Origin: Turnera subulata
Taxonomy: Eukaryota > Streptophyta > Magnoliopsida > Malpighiales > Passifloraceae
NCBI GenBank assembly: GCA_028386065.3
Contig: JAKUCV010005608.1
Coordinates: forward strand, 29,708-93,707
DNA length: 64,000 nt
Reading direction: 5' to 3'
Both the position numbers and the translations under genes were made by a program. The notes beneath the pieces were generated by a model that ran no database searches, had not been told where the DNA came from, and was given only the letters and a program-made list of their open reading frames with translations. Below, piece after piece: positions 53,613 through 64,000 of this stretch. Positions within the stretch are counted from its first letter, which is position 1. Each line of letters starts with the position of its first letter.

Positions 53613-55257
53613 AATCCTTTTAGTATTTAAAAAAAAAAAAGATTTGATGTGCGTTTTCTTAACCCACACCCCTACTACCTTTTCCTTCCAAAAACTCTAC
53701 TACTTTTGATTCGGATTAGGTTTTCTTATTGTCTTGTCAGCCACGATACCGTTCTTGGACTTCTAAGGCCAATTTTGGGCCTACAATGCGGGTTAGTAAC
53801 TGGGCTTTAACACAAACACTATCATATCGCAATACAGGATTTTAATTATGGACTTCTAATCATTATAGGCCCAAATAGTCTTTATTTATGTGTGTACAGT
53901 ACACACATCGTCACATAAGAGAAGCAAAATAAGGGAATTTATTTTATTCTCTAATAACGGAAGTGAAGGGAATCATTCTTAATATAAGAAAAGTTGACAA
54001 CTGACGTCAAGGGATTCATTGGACACTTTTGTTTCTTTAAAGAAAGTTCAAAGTTATTTGGGAATCTCTTGATTTGTGTAATTCATAGTACATGCAGAGA
54101 ATAGAAAAATAATTAGTGCTTGTAGGAATTTTACTGTTGATAATAGTTCCATCCATCCTATAAGCTGTCACGTAGAGTCATAGGAAAAAAAAAAATAGTC
54201 CAACAGTACTTTCTTTACTTAGTCTAGAGCTCAAGATAAATTACAAAGCTTAGTAAATGTTTATAATGATATTCAAGTATTATAAGAGACGATCTGTTAA
54301 GTTCGAACTACCAACCCAATGGAATCCCGATTCTAACCAGTTAAGTTAGGATATTTTTATTAAAATTAGTATATTTTTTTATCGAAATTGAAAAATATTT
54401 TGGAAGTATTAGCATTGATTTTTTTTCTCTCTAGTTGGTATACATCTCCATCGGTCGATGCAGTGTGTCTTTTCCAGTTTCCACATTGGGTAGTTTCCCA
54501 CAATGGTTAGCTTCCACCTAAACTTTTGGATTTGAAATACTCAGTTTATATATCATGGTATTTCATCATGACTAGTATTTGGGGGCACAACACAACCCAA
54601 CCCCTTTTCTTTGGTCAAAATTAATCTTATTAGGCGGATTTTTAAGGTGAAGAATGGTTTATCTATTTAATAAATGGGACTGACTCTGAAAACATATTTT
54701 TCTAGTCCACAGACAATTTTTCAACCATGAAATGTGGATAATCAAAAAAATTACAGGTTTTACTAAGAAAATTATACTATTATTGACTAACTACCATCAT
54801 ATATACAAGGACCGGATCACCGGAAGGTCAATAAATTTACTATTACTATTACTTATTATTATGGTCGTCTTCGTCAGGAAAAACTTAGCATATGACTAAG
54901 TCATTTCTTGATAAAACCCATTTATTAGTTGACCAAAAGAAAAAAAATAGTAAATAATTATATGATGAGAGTGATAAACAATTGAAACCCTTTGTTTTTA
55001 TGAAACTACTGAAACCCATTTTGTAAGAGATGGCCGACCAATATCATGATCCTCTATCAACATGTGTAAAAGCTTCAGTCTTTTTTCTATTCCATGTAAA
55101 AGCTTGATTTGATTGAGGTAGGATTTACATCTTGAAAAATCATCCTCCTAATGTTTCATGTGACTAGTCGGACTGTGATCTATAACCAAATCTAGTGTTT
55201 CACTTTGTTGAACCGGCTATGTAATTAATTCGTAAAACCATAGGTTTTTTTACTCTT

Positions 55258-55425
55258 TGTTTTCCATCTGGTATGACCTACCTGACTAATCTGGATTCGA
55301 TTCAGATCGCCCACCTGGCTATTATGGGAGAGTCTCTAAATAGGAATTTTTTGCATATACGAAGACTCGAACCCAAAACATCATCTAGTCTAACCAAATA
55401 GCTTACCACTTCGACCAACACATTG
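55258..55425 (-). mobile_element. tRNA-derived SINE, copy 3
   Basis: The minus strand has A box TGGTCGAAGTGGTAAGC and B box GGTTCGAGTCTTC, both close to consensus and at tRNA spacing. The body carries GAGACTCTCCCATAATAGCC, CAGGTAGGTCATACCAGATG and an A-rich tail. A target duplication is not clear. Confidence 0.8.
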
Positions 55426-55739
55426 TTTTTTTTTTAATGCTAAAAGAGTATCCCAGTCGACTACCGAACTATTCTCTCCTCGTGGCTCGATGCATCACCC
55501 TTGTATTTTTTTTTTAACTAGCAAAAACCTTAAATCGAACAAGTCTCTTTCATATAATAAAAACACATAATTCGAACTCAATCGTAATTAGTAGCCTCTG
55601 TTTAGTATGGTCCAGTTTAATTTAGTTATTATTTCTTTCTTTTTAAAATAAAAATCTTTAAAAATTGGTGAAATGGACCCATAACCCTTAAATTAAATTC
55701 AAGGAGGACAACTAGTGTCCGTAACATGTCAAAAGAGGA

Positions 55740-55751
55740 GTTCCTCAAAAA
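55740..55751 (+). mobile_element. poly(A) micro-insertion, 12 nt
   Basis: GTTCCTC plus A run, flanked by the perfect 17 bp direct repeat AACATGTCAAAAGAGGA (55723-55739 and 55752-55768). Confidence 0.88.
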
Positions 55752-56041
55752 AACATGTCAAAAGAGGAAAATGCAGTGGGTTAATAATATGCATAGTCAA
55801 CCATGTCCAATTGTAAAGGATTTCCATGATTAAGCTTAAAATTGAAGGAACACTAGCATACCACATCATCAAAGTACTGCTCGAGGGCATACAATTGACA
55901 AAAATAGTAGTGATATCAAATACATTATTAGCCCAAAGCACCACCATACATTTTTTTTATTATTGCTTGCCATGATATTTTTGTCCCAAGCCATCAACTT
56001 GGGGTCTTCCCTTTTTTTATGAATCAACTCGGAGAGTCTTT

Positions 56042-56055
56042 TTCCATCAAAAAAA
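56042..56055 (+). mobile_element. poly(A) micro-insertion, 14 nt
   Basis: TTCCATC plus A run, flanked by the perfect 16 bp direct repeat AACTCGGAGAGTCTTT (56026-56041 and 56056-56071). Confidence 0.88.
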
Positions 56056-57069
56056 AACTCGGAGAGTCTTTCCACATGAAATGTCAATTGTGCCATGTGG
56101 TAGGTGAAGAAATAATAAGCATTGAAAAAGAGTACATGGCAGATTATGAATGTACTTTTTAATGATTAGACCATAAAACAAGTGGGATAATGGCTCTTAT
56201 GTCGGAATTCCACCAAGTGATTTAGCACTAAATTGTATTTTAACAAAATATAATGGTGGTGGTGGTGACTGATGATGACAACGTGGTCCTTCTCAATTAT
56301 TAAATCAAAGCCAATGTCTTAATCACGTGCCCACTCCAAGTTCTCTTAAAGCCATCTGCCGATCTACGTGTGCATTAAACTTTTGTTTTTACCATTTCCA
56401 TGTAGCAAAATATCTAAAAAAAATATCTAGTAGGTAGCAAAAACTTTATGGCCTGACCAAGTGTCCTTTTCTTTGAGAAAAAAAAAATTGAGCTAGATTA
56501 AAACGAACCATTATTGAAATTTTGATGGTATCATTTATCAATGATTTCGGGTTCAGAATCAAACTTTGCAAGGTATCCATTGAAGAAATATACAAATGAC
56601 TTCTGGATTTTCGGTGTATATAGTTTTTTTTTGTTAAATAACCAACAGTTTTTTTAATGAAGTATATGTTAGGCTAGTTAACCTAGTTGGTTAGAATCCT
56701 TTTATCGATATAATCTATAAATACTACTGTAAAAGCTTGCTAAGAATTCCGAAATTTATCCTAATCCAATTGAAGTAGAAAAAGCTCCCAAACTGAGTTT
56801 TTAATTTTTTTGATAAAAGGGCTTTAAAATTTTTATTTGGCACAAAATTGTATAATTATTCATATTGGTCCCATGATGGGGTCCTTGACAAGTATCCACC
56901 CCTAGTGTTTTTTTTTTTTGGTAAATGAAATCTTTAAAACAACCTATGGTACTTGAATAATATCCTTGTGGGAGAAAAAAGTCTTCTTTTTCGCTTTTAA
57001 TGAAAAAGTGCACTACAAAAAGTTAAACAAAGTAATGAATATTCAAAGCAAGCAATATTTTAATTAGAA

Positions 57070-57246
57070 CAGCAGATTTCTGTTTCTTTTTGCGTGTTGG
57101 AAACCTATTGAATTGTCTCCTCACCAACTTTCTCACCACTTCCTCTTCTCCTCTTCCCCTATCAAGAAGAACCACCAAAGAACCCAAATCTTTGCATCTC
57201 TTTGTATTGACTTTACATCTGCTACACCTCTTGATCACATCCCCAG
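57070..57246 (+). other. probable 5' UTR exon of the glucosylceramidase gene
   Basis: A CT-rich leader (TCCTCTTCTCCTCTTCCCC and similar) ends in CCCCAG followed by GTATGT, a good donor at 57247. The matching acceptor TTTTATAG precedes 57759, and the coding start follows at 57807. The transcription start cannot be placed. Confidence 0.5.
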
Positions 57247-57806
57247 GTATGTCTTCAAGCCTTTTTAGTATATCTCATTCATCTTAATATGTCAACTACA
57301 GTTTGTGCCATGTAGGAGTGTAAGTACATGTGTATGGTAGGGTGAGGTCCCAATAATGGTAATAGCCTTCTAACATGGCAAAGAATTTAGTACAACACCT
57401 TTTACCATTTAAGGAATTATGAAGTAGTTTTATGCAGAAGTACTACTTATCTTTATGGTGCCTCTAATTAATTCATGTAAGGTACTCTATCCTGATCATG
57501 AGTAAACTATATATGTTTCTTTTGGCTTTTCAACAAATAAGGGATTAAATTACATCACATTGTTCTTGTTGTCAAGACATTAAGTCATTGCAGGTTCCAC
57601 TATGGTGTACTCATTATTCCCACTACAAGTAAAATGTGGAATAAATAACTGTTGGTACTGCCTATCTTTGGTACAAAAACTATGGTTTCACATGTATAAC
57701 TGTTGATATATTCCTGCCACAGGTGTTATATTATATGTATAGCCAATTTGTTTTATAGGTTCACACATACCAGAATTGATTTCATAGATATAGAGTCTTA
57801 GGGAGG

Positions 57807-60800
57807 ATGGAGGCTAGTCACAGAGAAGAAGGCAAAGATGGGTATCTGTCTGCTTCCACTGGAGATAAGGTATGTGTTTAACACTGGTCCCATATGCTTA
57901 TTATATTATCATTCTGGAACTATATGATAATATGAACCTCTTGAACTTTATATTCTTGTTCACATTTTTTGCTTTTCTTCTCTGTGTCTGTATGATTAGG
58001 TTGATCCAGGGAAGCCTGCATCACTGGCATGGCAACGGAAACTGGACAGTAATCTCAAAGCCCCTAAAGAGTTTGAACTCGGTGTTCGAGATGTAATGCA
58101 TATGGTAAGATGTACTACATTTGGAAGACTTTGTGTATGTAGTGCCCAGATGTTCTTAGTATTTGCTCTTGATTGTAAAGGAATGCCATGGCATGCTTTT
58201 TATATGCTGTACTTTGTGAAGGTTTCATTTTTTGGTATCTCACACATTCTCTGCATAACAAGTATATATGGATAGGTGGTACTCATAATTTATAGTTCCC
58301 TTCTTGCTTTCTTGAAGCTTCCAATAGGATTTCGATTGTGGCGCCATACCAAGGAAGAAGCTGCGAAAGGAAGAGTAATGCATCTTTGTCAATGTTTGCT
58401 TTTACTAAAGACATCTGAAAATATCCTTTATTGATGATGAGACATATATCACAAGCCTCTTTCTCTGTTTTTTTCTTCCTTTTTTTTCCCTGCAGGCAAC
58501 AATATTTGATTTTGGGAAAAAGCACATTCTTACAAGTGATCATGGCATTCCTCTAGGTGGTATTGGGTATGCCCTCTAGCACTAATATGCTCTTCCCCTG
58601 TGTGCTTCTGACATTTATGTCTTGATTCACCAACTATGTAGCTGTGTAAGAACTGAGGAGTAACTATCTGGTCTGATTTGGGTTGTGGTTCATTAAGATG
58701 GTCCTGATTACTGATGGAAATAAAGAATTTTGGAGTAATTATCATATTCTAGTTCGAACCGATTTCTGAAGCCTCGCTTATATTCAAGAGTATGAGTTTA
58801 GTGCAGGAAGCATTGGAAGAAGTTACAAAGGCGAGTTTCAACACTTTAAGCTGTTTCCTAAAGTATGGGAGGAGAGCCCAATCTTGGAAAATCAGTTTTC
58901 TGTAAGTTTGCTTCTCAAGTTGGATGTTTTATTGGACTTGTGAAAATAAAATGAATCATACTACATAGAGGAATCTTTTCATGGCCACCAGGGAAATGAT
59001 GTAACTCAGATGAGCATGAAAGATATCTACTATATTATTCTTTGCTTACCAAATAAGGCAGAACAACTAGCCAACGTCCTGTAATGTTGCTTCCTGTTAC
59101 TATATTAGATCACATATGTTTGTGCATAGACATTACCCTTTGGATGATGAACATTTTATCCCTTTTGGTTAGAAGGTTTCACTGTGTTTTTCTTTCCAAA
59201 AGATAGAATTCCTATGCTGGAATGCATCATTTTAAACTTGGCATGCCATTTATGTAGGTTTTTGTTTCCCGCGCATCTGGTGAGAAGGTTTCTTCAGTGT
59301 TATGCCCAAGGAGACCAGAGATTTCCAAGTAATCCATCATAGTGTTTCCCTTTTATTTGGTGGTGTTGCTCTAACCTTTTAGATCTTCTTTTGTTTCAAA
59401 TTCATAACCTAAAGAAATGTACTACATTTTGCTGCAGAGGAAGTCCTGGTTCAGGAATTGAATCTTGGGATTGGAATCTGAACGGCGAGAAGTGTACATA
59501 CCATGCTTTGTATCCAAGAGCTTGGACAACCTATGAAGGTATCAGCTTCAGTAACACTGTCAACATTTTGTTTTTAGGCACTTGCAAAGAATTGATGATT
59601 TTCTATGAGCAGGCACACCGGACCCCGAACTTAAGATTGTTTCTCGTCAACTTTCACCATTCATTCCACACAATTATAAAGAGAGCAGCTATCCGGTGTC
59701 CGTATTTACCTTCATAGTAAGGAAAGGACTTTTGAGATTAGTCTTTGTTTAGCTACTATGTGTTTATTTCCTTCTAATTTTACCTGTTCTTGCTTTTCAG
59801 GTATCCAATAATGGAAGAACCGCCGCAGATGTCACCTTGCTCTTTACGTGGGCTGTAAGTTGATTCTCTTTCTCATATGGTATTTCATCCCTCATCTTCA
59901 AAATATGGTCTTATCTTTCAAGAGAGTTTCTAGTGGTTTATTCTGATATGCTGGAAATATTATCTTGCATTTGGCACGGAAGCTGCACAATGTCTGATTT
60001 TTCCTAGATATTCAGAACTCTGATGAACTCTGTTCATTCCAGCTTTGCGAGTGATTTAGATACATTTTCTAGATGAATGACATCTACTGAATTTCTCTAG
60101 CTTCTTTTCTAGTTCAAATTCTAATTTATGATATTACAATATAGTATAGTTAAATGCTGTTGTCTTCAAGCCACTTAAAATTTTTCTGCATCCTACTCTA
60201 ACTTTAACTTTTATAAACATTTAGAATTCTGTGGGTGGAAACTCTGGAAGTTCTGGTGATCACTTCAACTCAAGAATGATGTAAGGAAATGTTACAGGAA
60301 ATATCAGCTTTTTTTTTTTTGCTATATATTTCTTTCTTGTAACTCAAATGTATGTTACAGGACAAAAGATGGAGTCCATGGAGTTATGTTACACCACAAG
60401 TAAGTCCCTGCAGTAATTTATGATAGTTTGAGGGGTTAAGCACCTTTTTGGGCCCCCGAGTTTTGCGTTTGTCCCGTTTGTGTACCTATGAGTTTTCCTG
60501 TCCTTTTTATGTACCCCGGGTTTGAAATTTGGCCCTTTTTTATACCTCGGGCAGCCCGGCCGATGACGTGGCAAGCTGCCCGGGCAGACCCGACACGTGT
60601 CAGACACTTATTGGTCCACGTCGACAAAAAGTGGGGCCCACCTTATCCCACAGAATTTTATTTTTCGAAAAATCTAAAATTCTTTTTTTGATTTTTTAAT
60701 TGAAATACCGGTTGGTTGACCCGATTTTATTTTTGGTTTACCCAATATGGTCTAAATTAAAATAAAACCTACCCAATAAATTTATTCCTGTTTTTTTTCT

Positions 60801-63800
60801 TTTTTTCTCTCTTTTCTTTTTTCTTTTTCTCTTTTTTTTTCCACTTCTTCTTCCTCCCCCCCTCACCGGCACCCACCCTTTTTCCCCTTTTTTTTTCTTC
60901 TCTTCCTTCATCTCCTCTCCTCTCCTCTTCCTGCGACACGCACACCGCCGCCTCGATCTTCCCTCTCTCTCTTGTGGTGGTAGATCAAAACAGTTCTTGG
61001 CCGAGCATGACCCCGCCGCCGCCAACAGCCAAACCCAACACCAATCACCATCCAAACCAACATCACCACCCCTCCCAATTTCAAGAAAAAAGATCCGTTT
61101 TGCCGGACTTAAAACCCGAGAACCCGGATCTCCGCTGCTGGTTGTCCACCAACCACATCCGGCCAGCAACCAGCACACACGACCCCACCGCCGCCTCGAC
61201 CACCGTACATGAGCAGACCTGTCACTGTCACTGCCATCAACAACAACCCGGCTCGAAACCACCACCAACACCCATACACACAGATAGAACAACCCGATTA
61301 GACACCACACCAAACTGAAAACAGCGAAAGAAATGAGGAAGGGAGGAGGGTCGAGGGGGCAAAGGCAGCTACGACGACTCCCAGGCGCGTCCACGCATAG
61401 GTCGAGTCGGGGGGCTCCTGTGCGTGGCTCGCACGAGCCTTCAAAGTCTTCTTCCTCCTTCACTCGTTGCGGTTGGTGACTGCGAAGGTTTGATGGAGGC
61501 GGCGAATTATGAGGAGATGGAGGAAATTGGGAAGCGTGGTGCCGGGTGAGTGGGGAGGAAGAAGAAGAGGAAAAAAAAAGAGAAAAGAAAGAAAAGAGAA
61601 AAAAAAAAGGAAAAGGGGTAGGAAACTGTTTAGAATAAGGAATTAAATTAATTATTTTTTAAAAAAGAAATAATAATGGTTCATAAGAAAAGATTAAGGA
61701 GATTTTTTTGTTAATTTTATGAGGAAAGTAGTAATTGATTTTAAATCAGCTACGGGTCAGTTCATGAATTACCACATGGTTTCTATTGGGTTTTAGAAAC
61801 GGTTGAACTGGTAGGGCGAGGCGAACCGGCAAAAAATTGGGCCAACCAGTCGGTAAGGTATTTAAAAGTCAAAAAAAGAATTTTCGATTTTTCAGAAAAT
61901 AAAATTCTGTGGGATAAGGTGGGCCCCACTTTTTTGTCGACGTGGACCAATAAGTGTCTGACACGTGTCGGGTCTGCCCGGGCAGCTTGCCACGTCATCG
62001 GCCAGGCTGCCCGAGGTATAGAAAAGGGCCAAATTTCAAACCCGGGGTACATAAAAAGGACAGGAAAACTCATAGGTACACAAACGGGACAAACGCAAAA
62101 CTCGGGGGCCCAAAAAGGTGCTTAACCCATAGTTTGAGCTTCTAATTTGGTTTCCAATTAAGATGTGGCTTGCATGAATCTTATTACGTCTGACTGAAAT
62201 TACAAAAACTCTAGGACAGCAAATGGACAACCTCCAGTGACTTTTGCAATTGCAGCACAGGAGACAGCTGATGTACATGTCTCTGAATGCCCCTACTTCT
62301 TCATATCCGGCAAGTCCCCGGGTATTACAGCAAAAGATGTGTGGGATGAAATTAAAAAGGTGAGGCCTTCTTCCCTCTCTTCTCACATTGTATGATTTTG
62401 ATCTTTACTGCATTATTCTGGACAATAATATAATAAAAAGAAACGGAAAAGCAAGAAGACATGGATACTAGTTTTGACATATTACTGAAAAGCAAGGAGG
62501 GAAGAGAAAGCTCAGTTAGAGTTACATGGAACAACAAAACAAGCATCCCATTAACAGCCTGAATTGCCTTCATTTTCCCATTAATACAATCTTTCAAAGG
62601 AGTAACATGCAATGTTAGCTTGTGTCCTATGCTTACTAATAGTGTTTAACTGGTTAACGTTTGTCCTTGTAGCATGGGACATTTGACCACTTTGGCTCCG
62701 AAAAGGCATCGCCTTCAGAGCCTGGATCTTGTATTGGAGCAGCCATAGCAGCCTCCGTGACTGTTCCTCCCAACTCGGTCCGGACAGTCACATTTTCACT
62801 GTCATGGGACTGCCCAGAAATAAGATTCGGTGAAAGAAGCTACCATAGGTGAGCTTCCTCTATAATTTGTGATATACATTTGACATGGTTCAAGAACTTT
62901 TACATTATTGAACATCTCACTATCAGGCGTTACACAAAATTCTATGGGACACTAGGAGATGCAGCTGCTGCTATTGCTCGTGATGCCATTATTGGTAATA
63001 ATCTTACTCTTTCAGTTTGGAAGTATCTTGGAATCTTTAAGTAAAATTTATTGCGAGTAGAAGTCAGAAAACAAGATTTTCACTGACCTTTTCAATGGAC
63101 AGAGGTAAAGTAATTCCTTTTCTTCTTGTTTATGAAAATAGAGAATGCTAACTGGGAATCCCAGATAGAAGCATGGCAAAGACCGATTCTTGAAGACAAA
63201 AGGCTTCCTGAATGGTGAGAATAGCTCAACTTCAATTGACAAGTATTCCTTTGAGAACTTCCTACTAGTTCAAAGAACTTCTAGGCTGAAACTTTTTATC
63301 TTCTAGGTACCCCATCACTCTCTTCAACGAGCTCTATTATCTCAATGCAGGAGGAACAATTTGGACAGGTAATTTACCATTTTGGAGCCAATATCATTCA
63401 CAGAATCTAGTACTTGTTTATTTTGATTAACATGTCCTGCCCGTCTTTTGAACAGATGGATCACCACCTATGCAAAATTTAGCAGCAATTAGAGAGAAGA
63501 AATTCTCCACAGATGGCTCGAGGATCGAGTTTAAGAACATGAATGGAATTTCTCATGAAAATGACACAGCTATTCATATACTTGAGAGGATGGCAACTAC
63601 CTATGAGCAAATAAACAATCCTGCAGCATCACATGCTGCTCTGGGAACATATTTGCTCCACAATGGAGAGGAAAACGTCGGCCAGCTCCTTTATCTCGAA
63701 GGAGCTGAATACCTCATGTGGAACACATATGATGTTCATTTCTACTCTTCTTTTGCATTGGTCATGCTATTCCCAGAACTTCAGCTCAGCGTCCAAAGAG

Positions 63801-63994
63801 ACTTTGCTGCAGCAGTAATGATGCATGATCCTAGTAGGAGGCAAATTATGAGTGATGGTAAATGGGTGCCCCGAAAGGCCCTTGGTGCTGTTCCTCATGA
63901 TATCGGACTTAACGATCCGTGGTTCGAACTAAATGCTTATAACCTTTTCAGCTCGGCTAGATGGAAAGACTTGAACCCGAAATTCGTTCTTCAG
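57807..63994 (+). CDS. GBA2: non-lysosomal glucosylceramidase, GBA2 type (GH116), 3' part beyond window
   Basis: It hydrolyses glucosylceramide to glucose and ceramide. Coding exons (all GT-AG): 57807-57869, 58000-58104, 58318-58374, 58496-58566, 58802-58901, 59258-59328, 59438-59538, 59613-59716, 59801-59854, 60225-60280, 60361-60399, 62215-62359, 62673-62848, 62927-62994, 63142-63214, 63307-63368, 63456-63994. They join in frame to 628 codons; plant homologues have about 950. The GBA2 N-terminal domain carries [31 protein letters not shown] and [20 protein letters not shown]. The catalytic domain begins with [20 protein letters not shown]; Glu436 matches the GH116 nucleophile (human GBA2 Glu527). 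The acid/base Asp lies beyond the edge. ATG 57807 opens the first exon ([20 protein letters not shown]) just after the UTR intron. It looks functional. Confidence 0.95.
60433..62128. mobile_element. Mutator-like (non-autonomous) element in a glucosylceramidase intron
   Basis: The ends GGGTTAAGCACC...GGTGCTTAACCC continue as inverted repeats of about 290 bp (60433-60725 and about 61836-62128). A perfect 10 bp target duplication ATAGTTTGAG flanks it (60423-60432 and 62129-62138). It has no transposase. The 700 bp interior is GC-rich with a polypyrimidine border and long overlapping frames on both strands, possibly captured plant DNA as in Pack-MULEs. Without it the host intron (60400-62214) would be about 109 bp. 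Confidence 0.9.
60840..61560. other. GC-rich interior of the Mutator-like element
   Basis: A plus frame at 60974-61318 is Pro/Thr/His-rich, and a minus frame at 60738-61463 is Arg/Cys/Trp-rich. Neither matches a known domain. Composition differs strongly from the flanks, which is how captured gene 5' ends look, but a donor gene cannot be named from the sequence. Confidence 0.35.
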
Positions 63995-64000
63995 GTGTAC

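Larger units (their letters stand above)
53250..57060. other. AT-rich intergenic stretch before the glucosylceramidase gene
   Basis: No protein gene is recognised. It contains three micro-insertions (53596, 55740, 56042), one SINE (55258-55425) and a T run followed by GGTAAATGAAATC at about 56909. The last resembles the 3' tail of the LINE fragment at 12277 (CATTTACC plus A). Confidence 0.5.

Noticed and set aside
56396..56425. Further micro-insertion candidate around ATATCTAAAAAAAATATCT
   Set aside because: The direct repeat is about 9 bp and made of the same A/T bases as the tail; not distinguishable from slippage.
60738..61463. 241-codon minus frame and 114-codon plus frame
   Set aside because: Both sit in the GC-rich interior of the Mutator-like element and have no family motif; kept only as a possible captured fragment.

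Overview
The window looks like nuclear DNA of a eudicot plant, from a repeat-rich euchromatic region. The evidence is spliced plant genes with GT-AG introns, plant-type Copia, Sirevirus, TRIM, LINE, tRNA-SINE and Mutator-like elements, and AT-rich intergenic DNA. There is no bacterial gene organisation. I cannot fix the family or species from sequence alone.

Two genes look intact. One is a single-exon C2H2 zinc-finger repressor of the ZAT (C1-2i) type at 36591-37457 (+). The other is the first 628 codons of a GBA2-type non-lysosomal glucosylceramidase at 57807-63994 (+), which runs off the right edge. Its 17 visible coding exons join in one frame, although a 1.7 kb Mutator-like element sits in one intron.

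Other gene content is broken or partial. A Sec1/KEULE-like SNARE-regulator pseudogene lies at 4457-7837 (-), with frameshifts, a three-LTR TRIM in one intron and a TRIM solo LTR in another. An F-box/DUF295 pseudogene (44259-50113, -) is split by a Copia element. A small unrecognised gene family (motif SFKxWINDLPES) has copies near 20.9, 39.2, 51.2 and 52.7 kb and a promoter relic near 42.3 kb. The 38.3-39.7 kb and 50.3-51.5 kb blocks are a segmental duplication.

Most of the rest is mobile DNA. From left to right: a LINE-endonuclease-like ORF behind a TATA box and degenerate repeats (1.1-2.3 kb); a GC-rich presumed LTR-element remnant (3.4-4.3 kb); a rearranged Copia derivative (8.3-10.1 kb); LINE fragments and a 5.7 kb L1-type LINE (12.3-19.6 kb); and an 11 kb tandem and inverted array of gag-only (TR-GAG-like) Copia derivatives at 24.5-35.3 kb, with a TRIM, a Sirevirus-type solo LTR and a SINE nested in it. 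To the right are a truncated RNase H LINE (40.4-41.8 kb), a MULE-like element (42.9-44.2 kb), a 4.5 kb Copia (45.5-50.0 kb) and further SINEs.

The least expected pattern is at very small scale. At least ten insertions of only 12-24 nt, each a few unique bases plus a poly(A) run, are flanked by direct repeats of 11-18 bp and scattered over the whole window. They look like LINE-machinery insertions cut down to little more than the tail. A second striking pattern is sixteen copies of the palindrome AACATCGATGTT in the Sirevirus-type solo LTR.
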